64,000 nt of DNA. Origin: Phymorhynchus buccinoides. Lineage: Eukaryota; Mollusca; Gastropoda; Neogastropoda; Raphitomidae. Where the stretch lies: the NCBI GenBank assembly GCA_017654935.2, contig CM065699.1, positions 49,576,372 to 49,640,371 on the forward strand, read 5' to 3'. Both the position numbers and the translations under genes were made by a program. Below the pieces are notes generated by a model. That model was given only the letters and a program-made list of their open reading frames with translations, was not told the DNA's origin and did not search any database. The stretch's first letter is position 1. Each line of letters starts with the position of its first letter. Shown one piece after another: positions 30,123 to 43,786 of this stretch.

Positions 30123-33100
30123 TAGAAATCACACACCAGACACCTGCCCTACCAACGACAAGAGTCCTTACCCTTCACTAATCCCCTGCCCTACCAACAC
30201 AAGAGCAGCCCTGCAGGCAGCCATCACCTGCTCTACCAACACAAGAGCAGCCCATCACCAACCACACCTGCTCTACCAACACAAGAGCAGCCCATCACCT
30301 CTTCTTTTGCCCTGGCGTAACACAAGAGCAGCCCTGTCACCACCATCCCTGCTCTACCAACACAAGAGTAGCCCTTCCACACAACCACACCTGCCCCACC
30401 AACGCAAGAGTCCTAGCCATTCACCAAACCCTGCCCTACCAACACTAGAGCATCCTTGCATGCAGCTCACACTAGGCCTACGAACGCTGTATGCAGATGC
30501 ACAGTGTGCACATGCCATACCAACTTTAAACTACATACCTCTTCACTGAGCTGGCAGTATCTAGTAGACAGCATAGAAGCAACGATGAAGATGGGAAGAA
30601 GAGACCTGATCAATCAATACTACATGTAATAAGCTTTAATGCTCGTAACTGGCATAACATCTACTATGAGCTATCTAGTATCCTAAAATCAAGCGTCAAG
30701 TTGAGTCCGTTCACGGTGTCCGATCCGGTCCGTTATTTAGAACTACACGAAAAAACGTACATGATGACGGGACCATGTAGGATACCTCTTGCTTGAGCTA
30801 TGGCAGTAAAGAAAAACCAGCAAGTAGGCCTAGGCCTACATTTTCATGGGCCACCATGTTTACTGTCTAGTCATTGTGACAGGGACTACCAACGCTATTG
30901 TGTTACACGACTGAAGCGAAGCATGACAGTATCTCCAGGCCATTCTGTAGCTATGTGTGGCTCTCTCGCTCTCTCTCTCTCTCTAGTCTCTCTCTCTCTC
31001 TCTGCTCTCTCTCTCTCTCTCTCTCTCTCTCCTCCTCTATCATGATGGTAGTATTCGCACCCCTCCCCCCAAAAAAAAACCCACCCAAAAATAGTCTTTT
31101 TGTCCGGACGCAAAATAAATCTGGTCAAAAACGTTGCCAAATTAATAACGCAACACAACTTTCAAAGACTACACTGAATAGAGAATACAACTTTCTATTC
31201 CGGCAAGAGGTCCCTCTTATCATTCTCTGCCCTTGTCTCGTGACCTGATATGCGAACGCCACCTACTTGAGATTATCGCCTGTCAGGAACTGGTAGTATA
31301 GCCCAAGAGGAAATTGTCTACCCTGAGTGACTAGTCTCTACAGTGGCATGGTCTATTGAGTCAAGTCCTAAAATTATAACCCCTTGACTTCCAGCCAAGA
31401 CGTAAAGCATATAGCATTCCGCAAATGGACATGAAGATTCTCCATTAAAAGAAAAACCCCTTTCCATTTGACCTTTAATCGGTGAAAACCCACCTATTCA
31501 CTGTCCGGACAGTGCACACCTAGAACAGTTTTTCTCCAAGATTAATATTACAAGACAATTCTGAAAAACAGCTACTTGATAATCAACCAGAAGCACTATA
31601 GATATGTGCGAAGACATTAACCCCTAGACTGCCAGAGAAGAAAAAAAAAGTGGGCAAATGCATGCCCTAAAAAAGAGACAACTGATAAAGCCAATCTGGA
31701 AAAGTGGTTTGGGGATACTACTCTCTTGATTATATTAGAGCAAAAAGCCAGCATATCAGGGTTATTCCTCTTCACAGCATGTAATATGTTGGTGGCAGTC
31801 AGGGGGTTAATACGAATGGATCAAAAGCCCATGGCCTGAGCGTGAATCTGATCATCATATCATGAAGACATTTGACATCCTATCAAATCATTATAATACT
31901 TTCATCATTCACACTTTAAAACCCCTTTCGCCACCAGCCATTTATCAGCGACAAAAAATACCATTTAACTTAACTGGGTAAAGAAAATAAAATATCTGCA
32001 ATATTGCAAAGTCCCTGTGACATGCATAGCATTAGGCCTATCCTTACATCCCAACGTTTAAAAAAATAGGGTCTATGGATAACAGGCCCTGATTTGATTC
32101 CTTTAGTGACGTGGGTGTAAAAGACTAACACCATTGTGGTGCTAAAATGAGACATTGGCGGTGAAAGGGTTCAATTTCTTATCGTTGTCACAATGGAGAG
32201 GGAAGAAAAAAAGAACCCGCACTTTCCCTACTATAGCAATGGAAAACTAGAAAAAGAACCCACACTTTCCCTACTATAGCAATGGAAAACTAGAAAAAGA
32301 ACCCACACTTTCCCTACTATAGCAAGGGAAAACTAGAAAAAGAACCCACACTTTCCCTACTATAGCAAGGGAAAACTAGAAAAAGAACCCACACTTTCCC
32401 TACTATAGCAAGGGAAAACTAGAAAAAGAACCCACACTTTCCCTACTATAGCAAGGGAAAACTAGAAAAAGAACCCACACTTTCCCTACTATAGCAAGGG
32501 AAAACTAGAAAAAGAACCCACACTTTCCTTACTATAGCAAGGGAAAACTAGAAAAAGAACCCGCACTTTCCCTACTATAGCAATGGAAAACTGGAAAAAG
32601 AACCCGCACTTTCCCTACTATAGCAATGGAAAACTGGAAAAAGAACCCGCACTTTCCCTACTATAGCAATGGAAAACTGGAAAAAGAACCCGCACTTTCC
32701 CTACTATAGCAAGGGAAAACTGGAAAAAGAACCCGCACTTTCCCTACTATAGCAATGGAAAACTGGAAAAAGAACCCGCACTTTCCCTACTATAGCAATG
32801 GAAAACTGGAAAAAGAACCCGCACTTTCCCTACTATAGCAATGGGAAACTGGAAAAAGAACCCACACTTTCCCTACTATAGCAAGGGAAAACTGGAAAAA
32901 GAACCCACACTTTCTCTACTATAGCAAGGGAAAACTGGAAAAAGAACCCGCACTTTCCCTACTATAGCAATGGAAAACTGGAAAAAGAACCGGCACTTTC
33001 CCTACTATAGCAAGGGGAAACTGGAAAAAGAACCCACACCTTCCCTACTATAGCAAGGGAAAACTGGAAAAAGAACCCACACTTTCCTTACTATAGCAAG

Positions 33101-36100
33101 GGAAAACTGGAAAAAGAACCAGCACTTTCTCTACTATAGCAAGGGAAAACTGGAAAAAGAGACAATGACAGAAGTTACACACGCATTCAAACACACAAAA
33201 CATCACGGTTTGCTTTCATACTCGCGCATATTCATACACTCACACGGGTGCAACTCCCCTAAATGAAAAATATTGAAAGTTGGGGGTCCATGGGCCACGG
33301 CTGGGTAATAATAATAATAATAATTAATAATGCTTATATAGCGCATAATCTTGCTAAGCAACTCAATGCGCTTTTCACTCACCATTCGTACAAAACATTT
33401 CTAACAGACTGGTTCACGTATCCTCACCATACATCTCTATGAAAATGAATACATATTAGAGAATGTATTGCATATAATCATAACACAACACACCAACACC
33501 CACGTCCCTTCAACACCACCACCCCAACCAGCCCCCCCCACACCCATCCCCACCCCTGCCCCCCTACTCCCCACCCCATACACACACACGCGCACACCTC
33601 ATACTCAACATCTTCAATGAGCTGGAAAACAAGAGTGGGGAAAGGATCATAGACTTTGCAGAGAGAAAGCTTTCCTGAAGTGAGTCTTTAGTTGGGACTT
33701 GAAGGAAGGAAGAGTGGACTGGTTACGGGTATGGTCAGGGAGAGAATTCCAAACGTTTGGTGCAACAAAACTAAACGCCCTCTCACCCGAAGATTTCAAG
33801 GACCGCTTAGGTACAGGGGCAGAGCCCCGTTAGAGAATTCAGGAGGGGTGGGGTGGGGTGGGCAACGTAAGAGAGAGAGCTAACGAGACAGACAGACAGC
33901 TAAAATGATGGAGAGACAGTTTGAGTCCGATAAGCCTTGTAAAATGTTAACATTGCCTTTGAAAACAATATGGCATCACCATGCTGTTTTTTCAAGATTC
34001 CCAGAGAGAGACTTTCGGGATAGAAAAACCAAGTTCTAAACGTCCCAAAATCGCTTGTTGTCGATTTATTTTTGGATGAATTAAAAAAATTAAAATGTAG
34101 TTCAGCTTTTGGCAAAAAATAAAAAGAATGAAATCAGTGTGAAACTGAGAGTTGCACCCATGCAACTCTAAAACATGGGTTACATTCTCCAACTCTCCCC
34201 AGCAGGGAAGGGGTAAAAGAATCCCCCTGTGGGGATACCAGGGGGTCTTTTTGTATAAATAGTTCCCTCACCTTCTGGAAGTTCTGTGCTTGTAACTTCC
34301 TCTCATCTGTCACTCTCTTTGACTCTGCCTTTTCCCTTTGCTTACTGTCATCTACTATCTTTCTGCCTTACCGGTCCATTCTCCTGCCTTTTTTCATGAA
34401 ACACTTTCAAAAAGATTTCCTCCAGCCGAAGTCAGACTTGCTGGGCCTAACTATTTCTTAGTTAGGCGCATAATGGCAGCATGACGCATCTGCGCTCATA
34501 ATTGACAGGAAACTGTCTGAGTGATCGAAGAAAAAGAAGAAGGGGTAAATGGATTAAAGACTAGAAAACGACAATTGCAAAACAACACATGATGTCTTGT
34601 TGCTGTCGTAGGCGCGGCGGCCATATTCACCACAAAACTAGATGTCAAAGAAAGAACAGCGCTGACGCCAAGCGGTGCACCCAAAGCAGAGTTTGCCCAG
34701 GGACAGATTAGAGGGGGGGGGGGGTCATGGGGTTCCGGACCCCCCCAAGATGTACCTAACACAAGGGTGAAAAGTAAGAAAATGACTCCAGTTTTGCCGT
34801 AACCCCTTGACAGCCAGAGAAAGTTAAAGACAAAATCACTGTACAAATCATGACATGAAGAAGACAACTGATAGAGCCAATCTGGTCAAATGGTCTGGGG
34901 AGGTAACTCTCTTGACTGTGCTAGAGCAAACAAACACAGAATAACAGAGTTGTTCCTCTTCATCAGTGATGTCATCAAGTCAGTAAGTCATACGGCAGTT
35001 AAGGGGTCAATAATCAGTAAATTGCAAAGTTGTCTGGGGGGTTCGCCCCATGGGCCCCCAAAATAGCATTGCCCCTTAACCCGGAACCTATGCAGCTCCC
35101 TGGACCCCCCCGACCCCCCCCCGACGGAAACCTCCCCTTACAAATCACTTGGTCCGCCCCTGAAACCCCTAGAATAGGCCAGTAAGCAATATCTCAATCC
35201 TTAACCCTTTCACCGCCAATGTCGCATTTATGCACCACAATGGTTTAACACCCATGTCACTAAAAGGCATCAAATCAGGGCCTGTTATCCAAAGACCCTA
35301 TTTTCTTAATTTTGGGAGGTAAAGGATAGGCCTAATGTTATACACGTCACAGAGGAATTCCCAATGTTGCAGATAAATTGGGGTTTTCTTCGCAGTTAAC
35401 TCTTTCGCCGACAGCCATCTTTGAGCCAAACATTTCCATTAAACTTACTTGGCTACAAAAAATATTTTGTCTGCAATATTGTGGGATTTCTCTGTGACAC
35501 ATTTAGAATAGGGTCAATCCTTACTGCCCAAATATTAGGAACACAATATCATTGAATAACAGACCCTGATTTCAAAGTTTTAATGACACGGGTGTTAAAT
35601 CATTGTGGTGCAAAAATGCAACATTGGCGGTGAAATGGGTAAGTTTAATAGTATTTTTTGGCTGAAAAAAATGTCTGGCGGTGAAAGGGTTAACCTTTTC
35701 GCCGTTTACAGCCTACATTAATATTTTTATTTATTTTCCTTACCAAGAACTGCTGATTGGGGTCGTCGGAGTTCAGCAGGTGGATGAAGCGTCCCATCAG
35801 CCCCTGCTCCTCCGCAAAGTCCTCGGGGTCTTCCGGCTCCTCCGGCTGGTCGTTCTGGTCCTGAACCAGGCAGTTGACGATGTTCAGGATGGAGTCCACC
35901 TGGTGACAAAAACACACACCGTAATAACGATGCTAAAGCAATATAACAACAGTTCACTTAAATATAACACCATAATAACCCTATTACAATAGTCCACCCA
36001 AATCCCCACAATCACACCTACATGGGTTCTCCTGGGAAATTTCAAAAATCCTGCAAGGCAGGGGCCCAGGGGCTGCGACGAAAATGTGTGTTTTACGTCC

Positions 36101-39100
36101 TCTTGGTCTGAATCAGACACATATGGGACATTTGTAAATACAAATATGGTGTGGATCAATACTGGAGGCAATGCCCGGAGGCAGTACGAAACCAGTAAAG
36201 TCCCGATTTTTTTATTAATACAGATAGGTGTAGCGGTAACCACGCCTCGGTTAAACCTCATCGGCTATGGCACCGCCACAAGTATGCTGCGATAAGGCCC
36301 AGGGGCCGCCCAGTTAACAACTTGACTTAAACAATCCTAAAAATATAAAGTTCCTGGTAAAGGCATGTAAATATTTATCTGTATTCCTTTCTTTTATATT
36401 CTACACAGGCAAGAAACCGACAAAACGTTAATACATAGGAAATTCTTTGTTCCTCAAATTCTCATATTCCAACAATGCTGGCTCCAGGCAATAAAAAAAA
36501 TCCTGCATTTCAGGACATCCATGCACCTAAATCACACAATATTATGCTGTACGATGCAACATGATACAATACAATACTATGCTAAACACTACAATGCAAC
36601 ACAGTACTCCTCACACACATAAAATACAAACATGCATACAAAGTAGTTGAAGACTTGTGGTCAAAGTAGTCGAACAGGGGCCCAAAGTGCTATGCAATAC
36701 ACTACTGTGCTACACCCAACAACAACAACAACAACATACAGTATTTATACGGCGCTGAATCTTGATAGAAATCAAATCAAAGCGCACACACACGTTAGCA
36801 TTCATAACGCATTCAAACAAAAATGCAATACAAAGCGAACACACATGTATGACATAAATGGTATACAGCAGAAACAGACCTAAAGGCAAGAGAGAGAAGA
36901 GAAAGAGAGCGGAGCATCAATGACGGGAGAACAAGGTGGGTTTTGAGGTTAGATTTGAAAGCAGAGAGGGTCGGTCGCTGACGGAGGGAAAGAGGAAGTT
37001 TGTTCCAAGATGTCGGTCCTGAGACACCATACAATACAATATTAGGCATTAGGTATTAGGTACTTTATAGTCACAGAGGCATCTCTGTGAAATTCGGGTT
37101 GCTCCCACCTGGAGAGTGCGTCGCAGCCAGAGGCGCGCCACCTAATTTTTTTTTATATAATTTTTTTGCATGCGATTTTTGTGTGACAGGAAAAATCCAC
37201 TGTACCCAGGTTCGAACTCGGGTTTACTTGACACGAAGTGAACGTGTTGCCACTGTGCACACTCTACAATATAACACTGACATGTTCCTGCGATGGCAAG
37301 AGCATCTCATTATCCAAGGCGTTGGTGATGATGTGACAGCTCATCAGCTTCCTCCCCTTGTAGTCGAAGATGGGCCCAAAGTGCTATCACCTATGCAATA
37401 CAATACTCTACACTCTACAATATAACACTGACATGTTCCTGCGATGGCACAAGTGTCTCATTATCCAAGGCGTTGGTGATAATGTGACAGCTCATCAGCT
37501 TCCTCCCCTTGTAGTCGAAGATGGGCACAAAGTGCTATCACCTATGCAATACAATACTCTACACTATAATACTGACATGTTCCTGCGATGGCACGAGCGT
37601 CTCGTTGTCCAGGGCGTTGGTGATGATGTGGCAGCTCATCAGCTTCCTCCCCTTGTAGTCGAAGTAGTCAAAGAGGGGCCCGAAGTGCTGCAGGGACAGC
37701 AGGGTCAGCACGTTGTTGTAGGTGTCCACAGGGATCTTCATCAGACGCATCAGCTCCTTGGACACCATGCTGCCGTGCTCCAGACTGAAAAAACAACAGA
37801 AACTCACAATCTTAACCCTTTCAATGCCAGCCATTCCTCAGCCAAGATTTACCATTACACTTACCCGGGTAGAGAAAAGATTTCGTCTGGAATACTGGGG
37901 ATTCCTCTGTGACATGCCTGAAATAGGACCTATCCTTACCTCCCAAAATGAAGAACATACGGTCACTCATATGATCCCTTTTAGTGACATGGTTGTTAAA
38001 TCATTGTGGTGCCAAGAGGCGACAGTGGCGATGAAAAGGTTAACTCATTCCGGGCGAATAGATGATTTTCTGAAAAAAACTAGGGGAGAGCACTTCGTGA
38101 AAATTAGAGTTGCTTACCTCCATTACTCAGTCAAATGCCATAGCAACAATGGCGTCGAAGCTTGAAACCGCAGGATGCGAGTCAGCGACTTGCAAACATT
38201 TTGTAGAAAAATGAGGGGTGGCCAGTTTGCTACAAAGTGATAGAACTTGCAAACTGTGACGCACTGCGTTCTACATGCTGTGTGTCTCCTCAAACACACG
38301 AAGCGAGGGCTGGGGATTTACCTGATGGCAGAGTAACTTCCCCTGTTTGACCGATTGAATTAGGCAAGATAACTCCTACACACCATGAAATTACTCCCCT
38401 TAATTATTATTTCCGAACAATTCCTATTTGTGCGCAAAGGGGAAAGATTTGCGCACGTGTCCGAATTTCCCCTAATCCGTAAATGTTCACCCTTCCTTCT
38501 TCCACTTATTTCTGGGTTTTCCGTTCGGAGCTTACGCGTCTAATGTGTACATGGCCTAAGAAATCAACTCACTGATCGAGATTGAGGCGGTTGACCTCTC
38601 CCCAGACTGTCTCCATACTTGCTGACACCCATCATTAAAATCCAAACTCATTACTTCACAGTAAGAGCTAGCCCAAGCGCTTCAAAGGGCTGACCAACAC
38701 CAATTTGATTTTGTTGCTTGACTTTTTGTGAGGAGTACATGTTTGAATGGCAAATATCAACATAGGTGCTCCTGGGAAATTTAAAAAATCCTGCAAGGCA
38801 GGGGTCCAGGGGCCACCCAGTTAACAACTTGACTTAAACAATCCTAAAAATATAAAGTTCCTGGTAAAGTCATGTAAATATTTATCTGTAGTCATTTCTT
38901 TTATATTCTACACATGCGAGAAATCGACAAAACGTTCATAAATAGGAAATTCGTTGCTTCTTAAATTCTCCTAATCCGGTGACGCCAACTCCAGGCAATA
39001 AAAAAATCCTGCATTTCAGGACATCCTGAAAGCAGGAGCATCCATGCATCAATGACCAACGATAAGAAATCAACTGACTGATCGAGATTGAGGCGGTTGA

Positions 39101-39512
39101 AGATCTCCTCGGTGGTCTCCAGCACCTTGTCCACGTAGTCCACCTGGGTGGGGTAGCACTTGAGGGCCAGGTTGACCAGAGCCACTTGGAGGGACACAAT
39201 GTCCTCAGGGGGCATGTCGGGGCGGTTCTGGTCCAGAAAAGAGAGCACAAGGATTTTATCTTCTTCTTCTTCGTTGATCGCTCAAACGAGCGCAGATGCG
39301 TCATGCTGCAATATTAGGTATTAGGTACTTTATAGTCACAGAGGCGTCTCTGTGAAATTCGGGATGCTCCCACCTGGAGAGCGCGTCGCAGCCAGAGGCG
39401 CGCCACCCAATTTTTTTGATTTTTGTGTGACTGGAGGGGGGTTAAATTTTGACCAAATCACAACTTTTTCATTGCCATTGGGTTTAACGTATGCTAAGTG
39501 CATGGGCACACG

Positions 39513-39543
<31 letters not shown>

Positions 39544-40292
39544 TCCACGTTCAGACCGTAAGGCCTAGTGCAAAGTGAGAAGAAAAATCCCCTGTACCCA
39601 GGTTCGAACTCGGGTTTACTTGACACGAAGCGAACGCGCTACCACTGTGCCACTCTACACCTGAATTACAAAAGTACTCGTTGAGAAAAATATTGAAAGA
39701 ATAATAAACACAGCTTCAAACGTTATTCAAGAACCCCCAACAATGTCCCATATGTACCCTTCGGGTCAAGAGGACGTCAAATTTCATTCGTTATTCGAGA
39801 AATAGTTAGGCCCAGCATGTCCGTCTTCGGCTGGAGAAAATGTTTGTAAGAGTTTCTTGAAAAAAGGCAGGAGAATGGACCGGTAAGGCAGACAGATAGT
39901 AGATGACAGTAAGCAAAAGGGAAAAGGCAGAGTTAAAGAGAGTGATAGATTAGAGGAAGCTACAAGCACAGAACTTCCAGAGGGTGGGGGAACTATTTGT
40001 AAAAAAACCAAAACCTGGTATCCCCGTGGGGTAAGGACTTTTATAATAATCAACTAAAATAGTGCCTTCCCAGTAAGGATAAAAAGCAACAATGAAGGCC
40101 TTCTGAGATCTGCTTGGAGAAGAATAAGTGTCTTATTCTGTACAGCATGTGTGTGTGTGTGTGTGTGTGTGAGTGGGTGTGTGCATGCGTGCGTGCATTT
40201 GTGTGTTCGCGCACGCTCATGCATGTGTGTGTGTGTGTGCGTGTGCGTGTGCGAGTGTGTGCGAGTGTGCATGTGCACGAGTGCGGGTGTGG

Positions 40293-40338
<46 letters not shown>

Positions 40339-40402
40339 GCGTGTGTGCGTGTGCGTGTGCATGTGCACGAGTGCGGGTGTGGAAGTGTGTGTGTGTGTGT
40401 GT

Positions 40403-40458
<56 letters not shown>

Positions 40459-43400
40459 ATGAGTGCGTGCATTTGTGTGTTTGCGCACGCTCATGCATGT
40501 GTGTGTGCGTGTGCATGTGTATGGGTGTGCGGGAGTTTGCTTGTATGTGTGACTGTGAGAGTGTGTGCGTCTGTGAGTGCGCACACGTGCACGAGTGCGG
40601 GGGTGGAGGGGGGGGGGGTGTAATGTGTGAAGGGGTGTGTGTTCATGTGTGTACTGTGTCTGTGTGTGTACGAGCATGCACGCATGTACGTGTGTGTGAA
40701 AAAGCACCTGAATGACTTGTGAAATCTGCTGGGAGAAGATGTCAAACAGCTGGATGTCCGAGGGGATGCCGGACCCCTCCTCATTCTGGGCAAACAACGC
40801 CAGTCTGCCACACACAAACAAACAAATGTGGCGTTCACATCTCAGGTCAAGAGACAGGGGCAGAGAATTTTCGGTATAAAGCCTCATTGAGTTCGTTATA
40901 CGCATAAGAACAAACATAACGTGAACACTATCATATATAAACATCTGAAACCAAGGACGCCGTGCATTTGCAATATTACAAAATACTCGCTGAGAAAAAT
41001 ACTTAAAGCATCATAAACACAGTTTCAAAAGTTATTCCATTTCTTTCTACAGTAAGACTCTCCCCTGTTCACCTGTCGATGAGGGCGATGATGATGTTTT
41101 TCACGTTGACGCTGGGGTGCAGCTCGGCACACGCCCGCAGAAACGCACTCAGCGTCTGCAGATGGAACTCGTCCGGAAACACCTGACGCACACGAAAAAT
41201 GTCAAGATAACGATCAGAAATTCAAAGGTCTGATTTAGTGCTAAAGATCTGATCAAATGTAAACTTAACTCTTCCAGTTCCAGCACCATAAACGAATATA
41301 TTCGCCCAAGACTCAGACCTGTTTACCCCCTACACAAGTCTTGAGTAGTCTGGATAGCTGAAATGAGTAGTTTTGGTGCGAAATGTGTAGTTTTATTCAT
41401 TAAACCATCAAACAATGTTCACTGAAAATGAGTAGTAAAGAGCATTATTTTCAATTTTGAAGAGTAGTAGAGGTCCAAAATGAGTAGAATGCTACTTGAA
41501 AAGAGTAGACTGTAGAGTAAACAGGTCTGCATGTTACTCTACACTCCCACCAAATGAAAAGACATTCATAGCCAAGCACCCTGCCACGTGGTTTTTTTAA
41601 ATTTTAGAGCTTTTGTCAGTTTCTGCTGTTAAAGCAATGCGTGTGGACTCGAAAATACAGTTACTTCCATCTCGTCGGTTGAGATGCAACGGACAACCAA
41701 GAACGTCTTTTCCAGACAGCATTGAAATAAAGATACCCACGCTCCAAAATATACAGGATAAGCAAAATCCGAACCATTTCATTGACTTTTTTCTTTCTTT
41801 TCGTTTTTACACAATGTCTGAAGAATCGAAGAGCCGAAGGCCTGAGTTGCACCCAAATCAGTTTACCGGTACTCAAAATAATAATAGTCAAACTAAAAAA
41901 TCAAACTTTGGAAGACTGTATCATCAAAGTAAGCTTACATATTCAAAGTCTGTCTTTGTGTTATCTTTCATAGATAGTAGTATTAGTACCATATTTGTCG
42001 GACTTTAAGGCGATACTTTTTTCTCTCCCAAAGTGAGACCCCTATGCCTGGCATCTGTTGGACGGTATCTCGGATGATAATAGGGATTTTGAAGCATTTT
42101 AACGTGAGTATTCGTCGTATCGGCGACTCGTGACCACTTTCGATGTTGTGACTCACAGTAGACTGTACTGAACACGGCAATCGTTGCCTCTCTTCTCACG
42201 ATTTTGTTCACTAATAGGGCGCCCTCGTTTATTAGGCGCATAGGTCGAAATTGGAGAAAAAAAATATCGCCTTATAGTCCGAAAATTATGGTACATAAGT
42301 CATGGAAGATAAAGGTCAGTTTTAGCAAAGTGTGCAAAGTATCCCACCTGGATGACGCACTCCATCAGGTACTCCTGCGCGATGGGGTCTTTGCAGTTCA
42401 CCACCTGTTCCAACACACTTGGCAACACGCACTGCACACACACATCAACACACACACAATCACACGCACGCACACACACAATCACACGCATGCAACACAG
42501 CACGTACACACGCACGTACACACGCACGTACACACGCACGTACACACATTACACGTATACACACACACACAATCTATACACACACACACACATCGCACGC
42601 ACACACAAACAAATTAATTATTTGGTTGGTATAATTTTGTTTCATACGTTTGACTAATGTTCTTTCAGTTATGCTGCATCTCTGTCATGTTGTTGCACCT
42701 AACCTTAATTTCTCTTTTGGAGATATTAAAGTATACTTGAACTTGAACTTGAACTTGACACACACATCACAATCGCACACCTATTAGAAACTTGCACGGG
42801 GAATTCATAACTGAAGTTGGCTTTTGACTGAAATCAGTAAATCCACATTGAAATCTACGTTTTGGGGTCTTTCATTTGCACGGGGAATTCATAACTGAAG
42901 TTGGCTTTTGACTGAAATCAGTAAATCTACGTTGAAATCTATGTTGATACAGACCCAAAAAACCTGTCTCTCACCTTCAGCGTTCATTCTGTCTTCGATA
43001 TTTAGAGGGTCAGAATCAACGCAACGCGACAATATTCCTAGCTTTTTAGGGTCACCTCGACTCTTTTCAGCATTTAAAAACAAACCAAAAAGACACTGCG
43101 TTCGGGAGGGCGCGAAATTTAATATTCATTCGTTCATTCACACTGCATCAGGTGATATTTTGCTACGTCTTAGTGACGCACTGGTCTATAAGGGGGTCAA
43201 GTAAACCCCGAGTTTGAACCTGGGTACAGGGATTTTTCCTCACTTTGCACTAGGCCTTAACGGTCTGAACGTACGAGTCTTTCGGATGAGACGATAAAAC
43301 CGATGTCCCGTGTGCCCATGCACTTAGCACACGATTAATCCTAGTGGCAACGAAAAAGTTGTCATTTGGTCAAATGTACCCCCCTCCCTTTCCTTCCCCA

Positions 43401-43753
43401 TCAGTCACACAAAAATCGCATGCAAAAAAAAAAAAAAGGCTGCGCGCCTCTGGCTGCGACACGCTCTCGCATGTGGGAGCAACCCAAATTTCACAGAGAC
43501 GCCTCTGTGACTATTAGAGTATTAATCCTCAGAAATAATAATAATAATAACAATACAGTGCGCTCATATGGTAGTTTTGAGAGTCAGAGACAGACTTCAA
43601 TGCAGCAAATTTTAACACCGACCTTTTTGCAACTCTCCACATCTATGCACTCGAGCTGCGACAGACACGACATGGTTGGTATCTCCAGGATGCCTAGCTC
43701 TTGCCTCTCCTGCTCTCTCCAGGCACTGTCCACATCTCTCTCTCTCTCTCTCA

Positions 43754-43786
<33 letters not shown>

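Noticed and set aside
32190..33160. CRISPR array
   Set aside because: The 43-bp units are contiguous with no unique spacers, and the sequence is from an animal.
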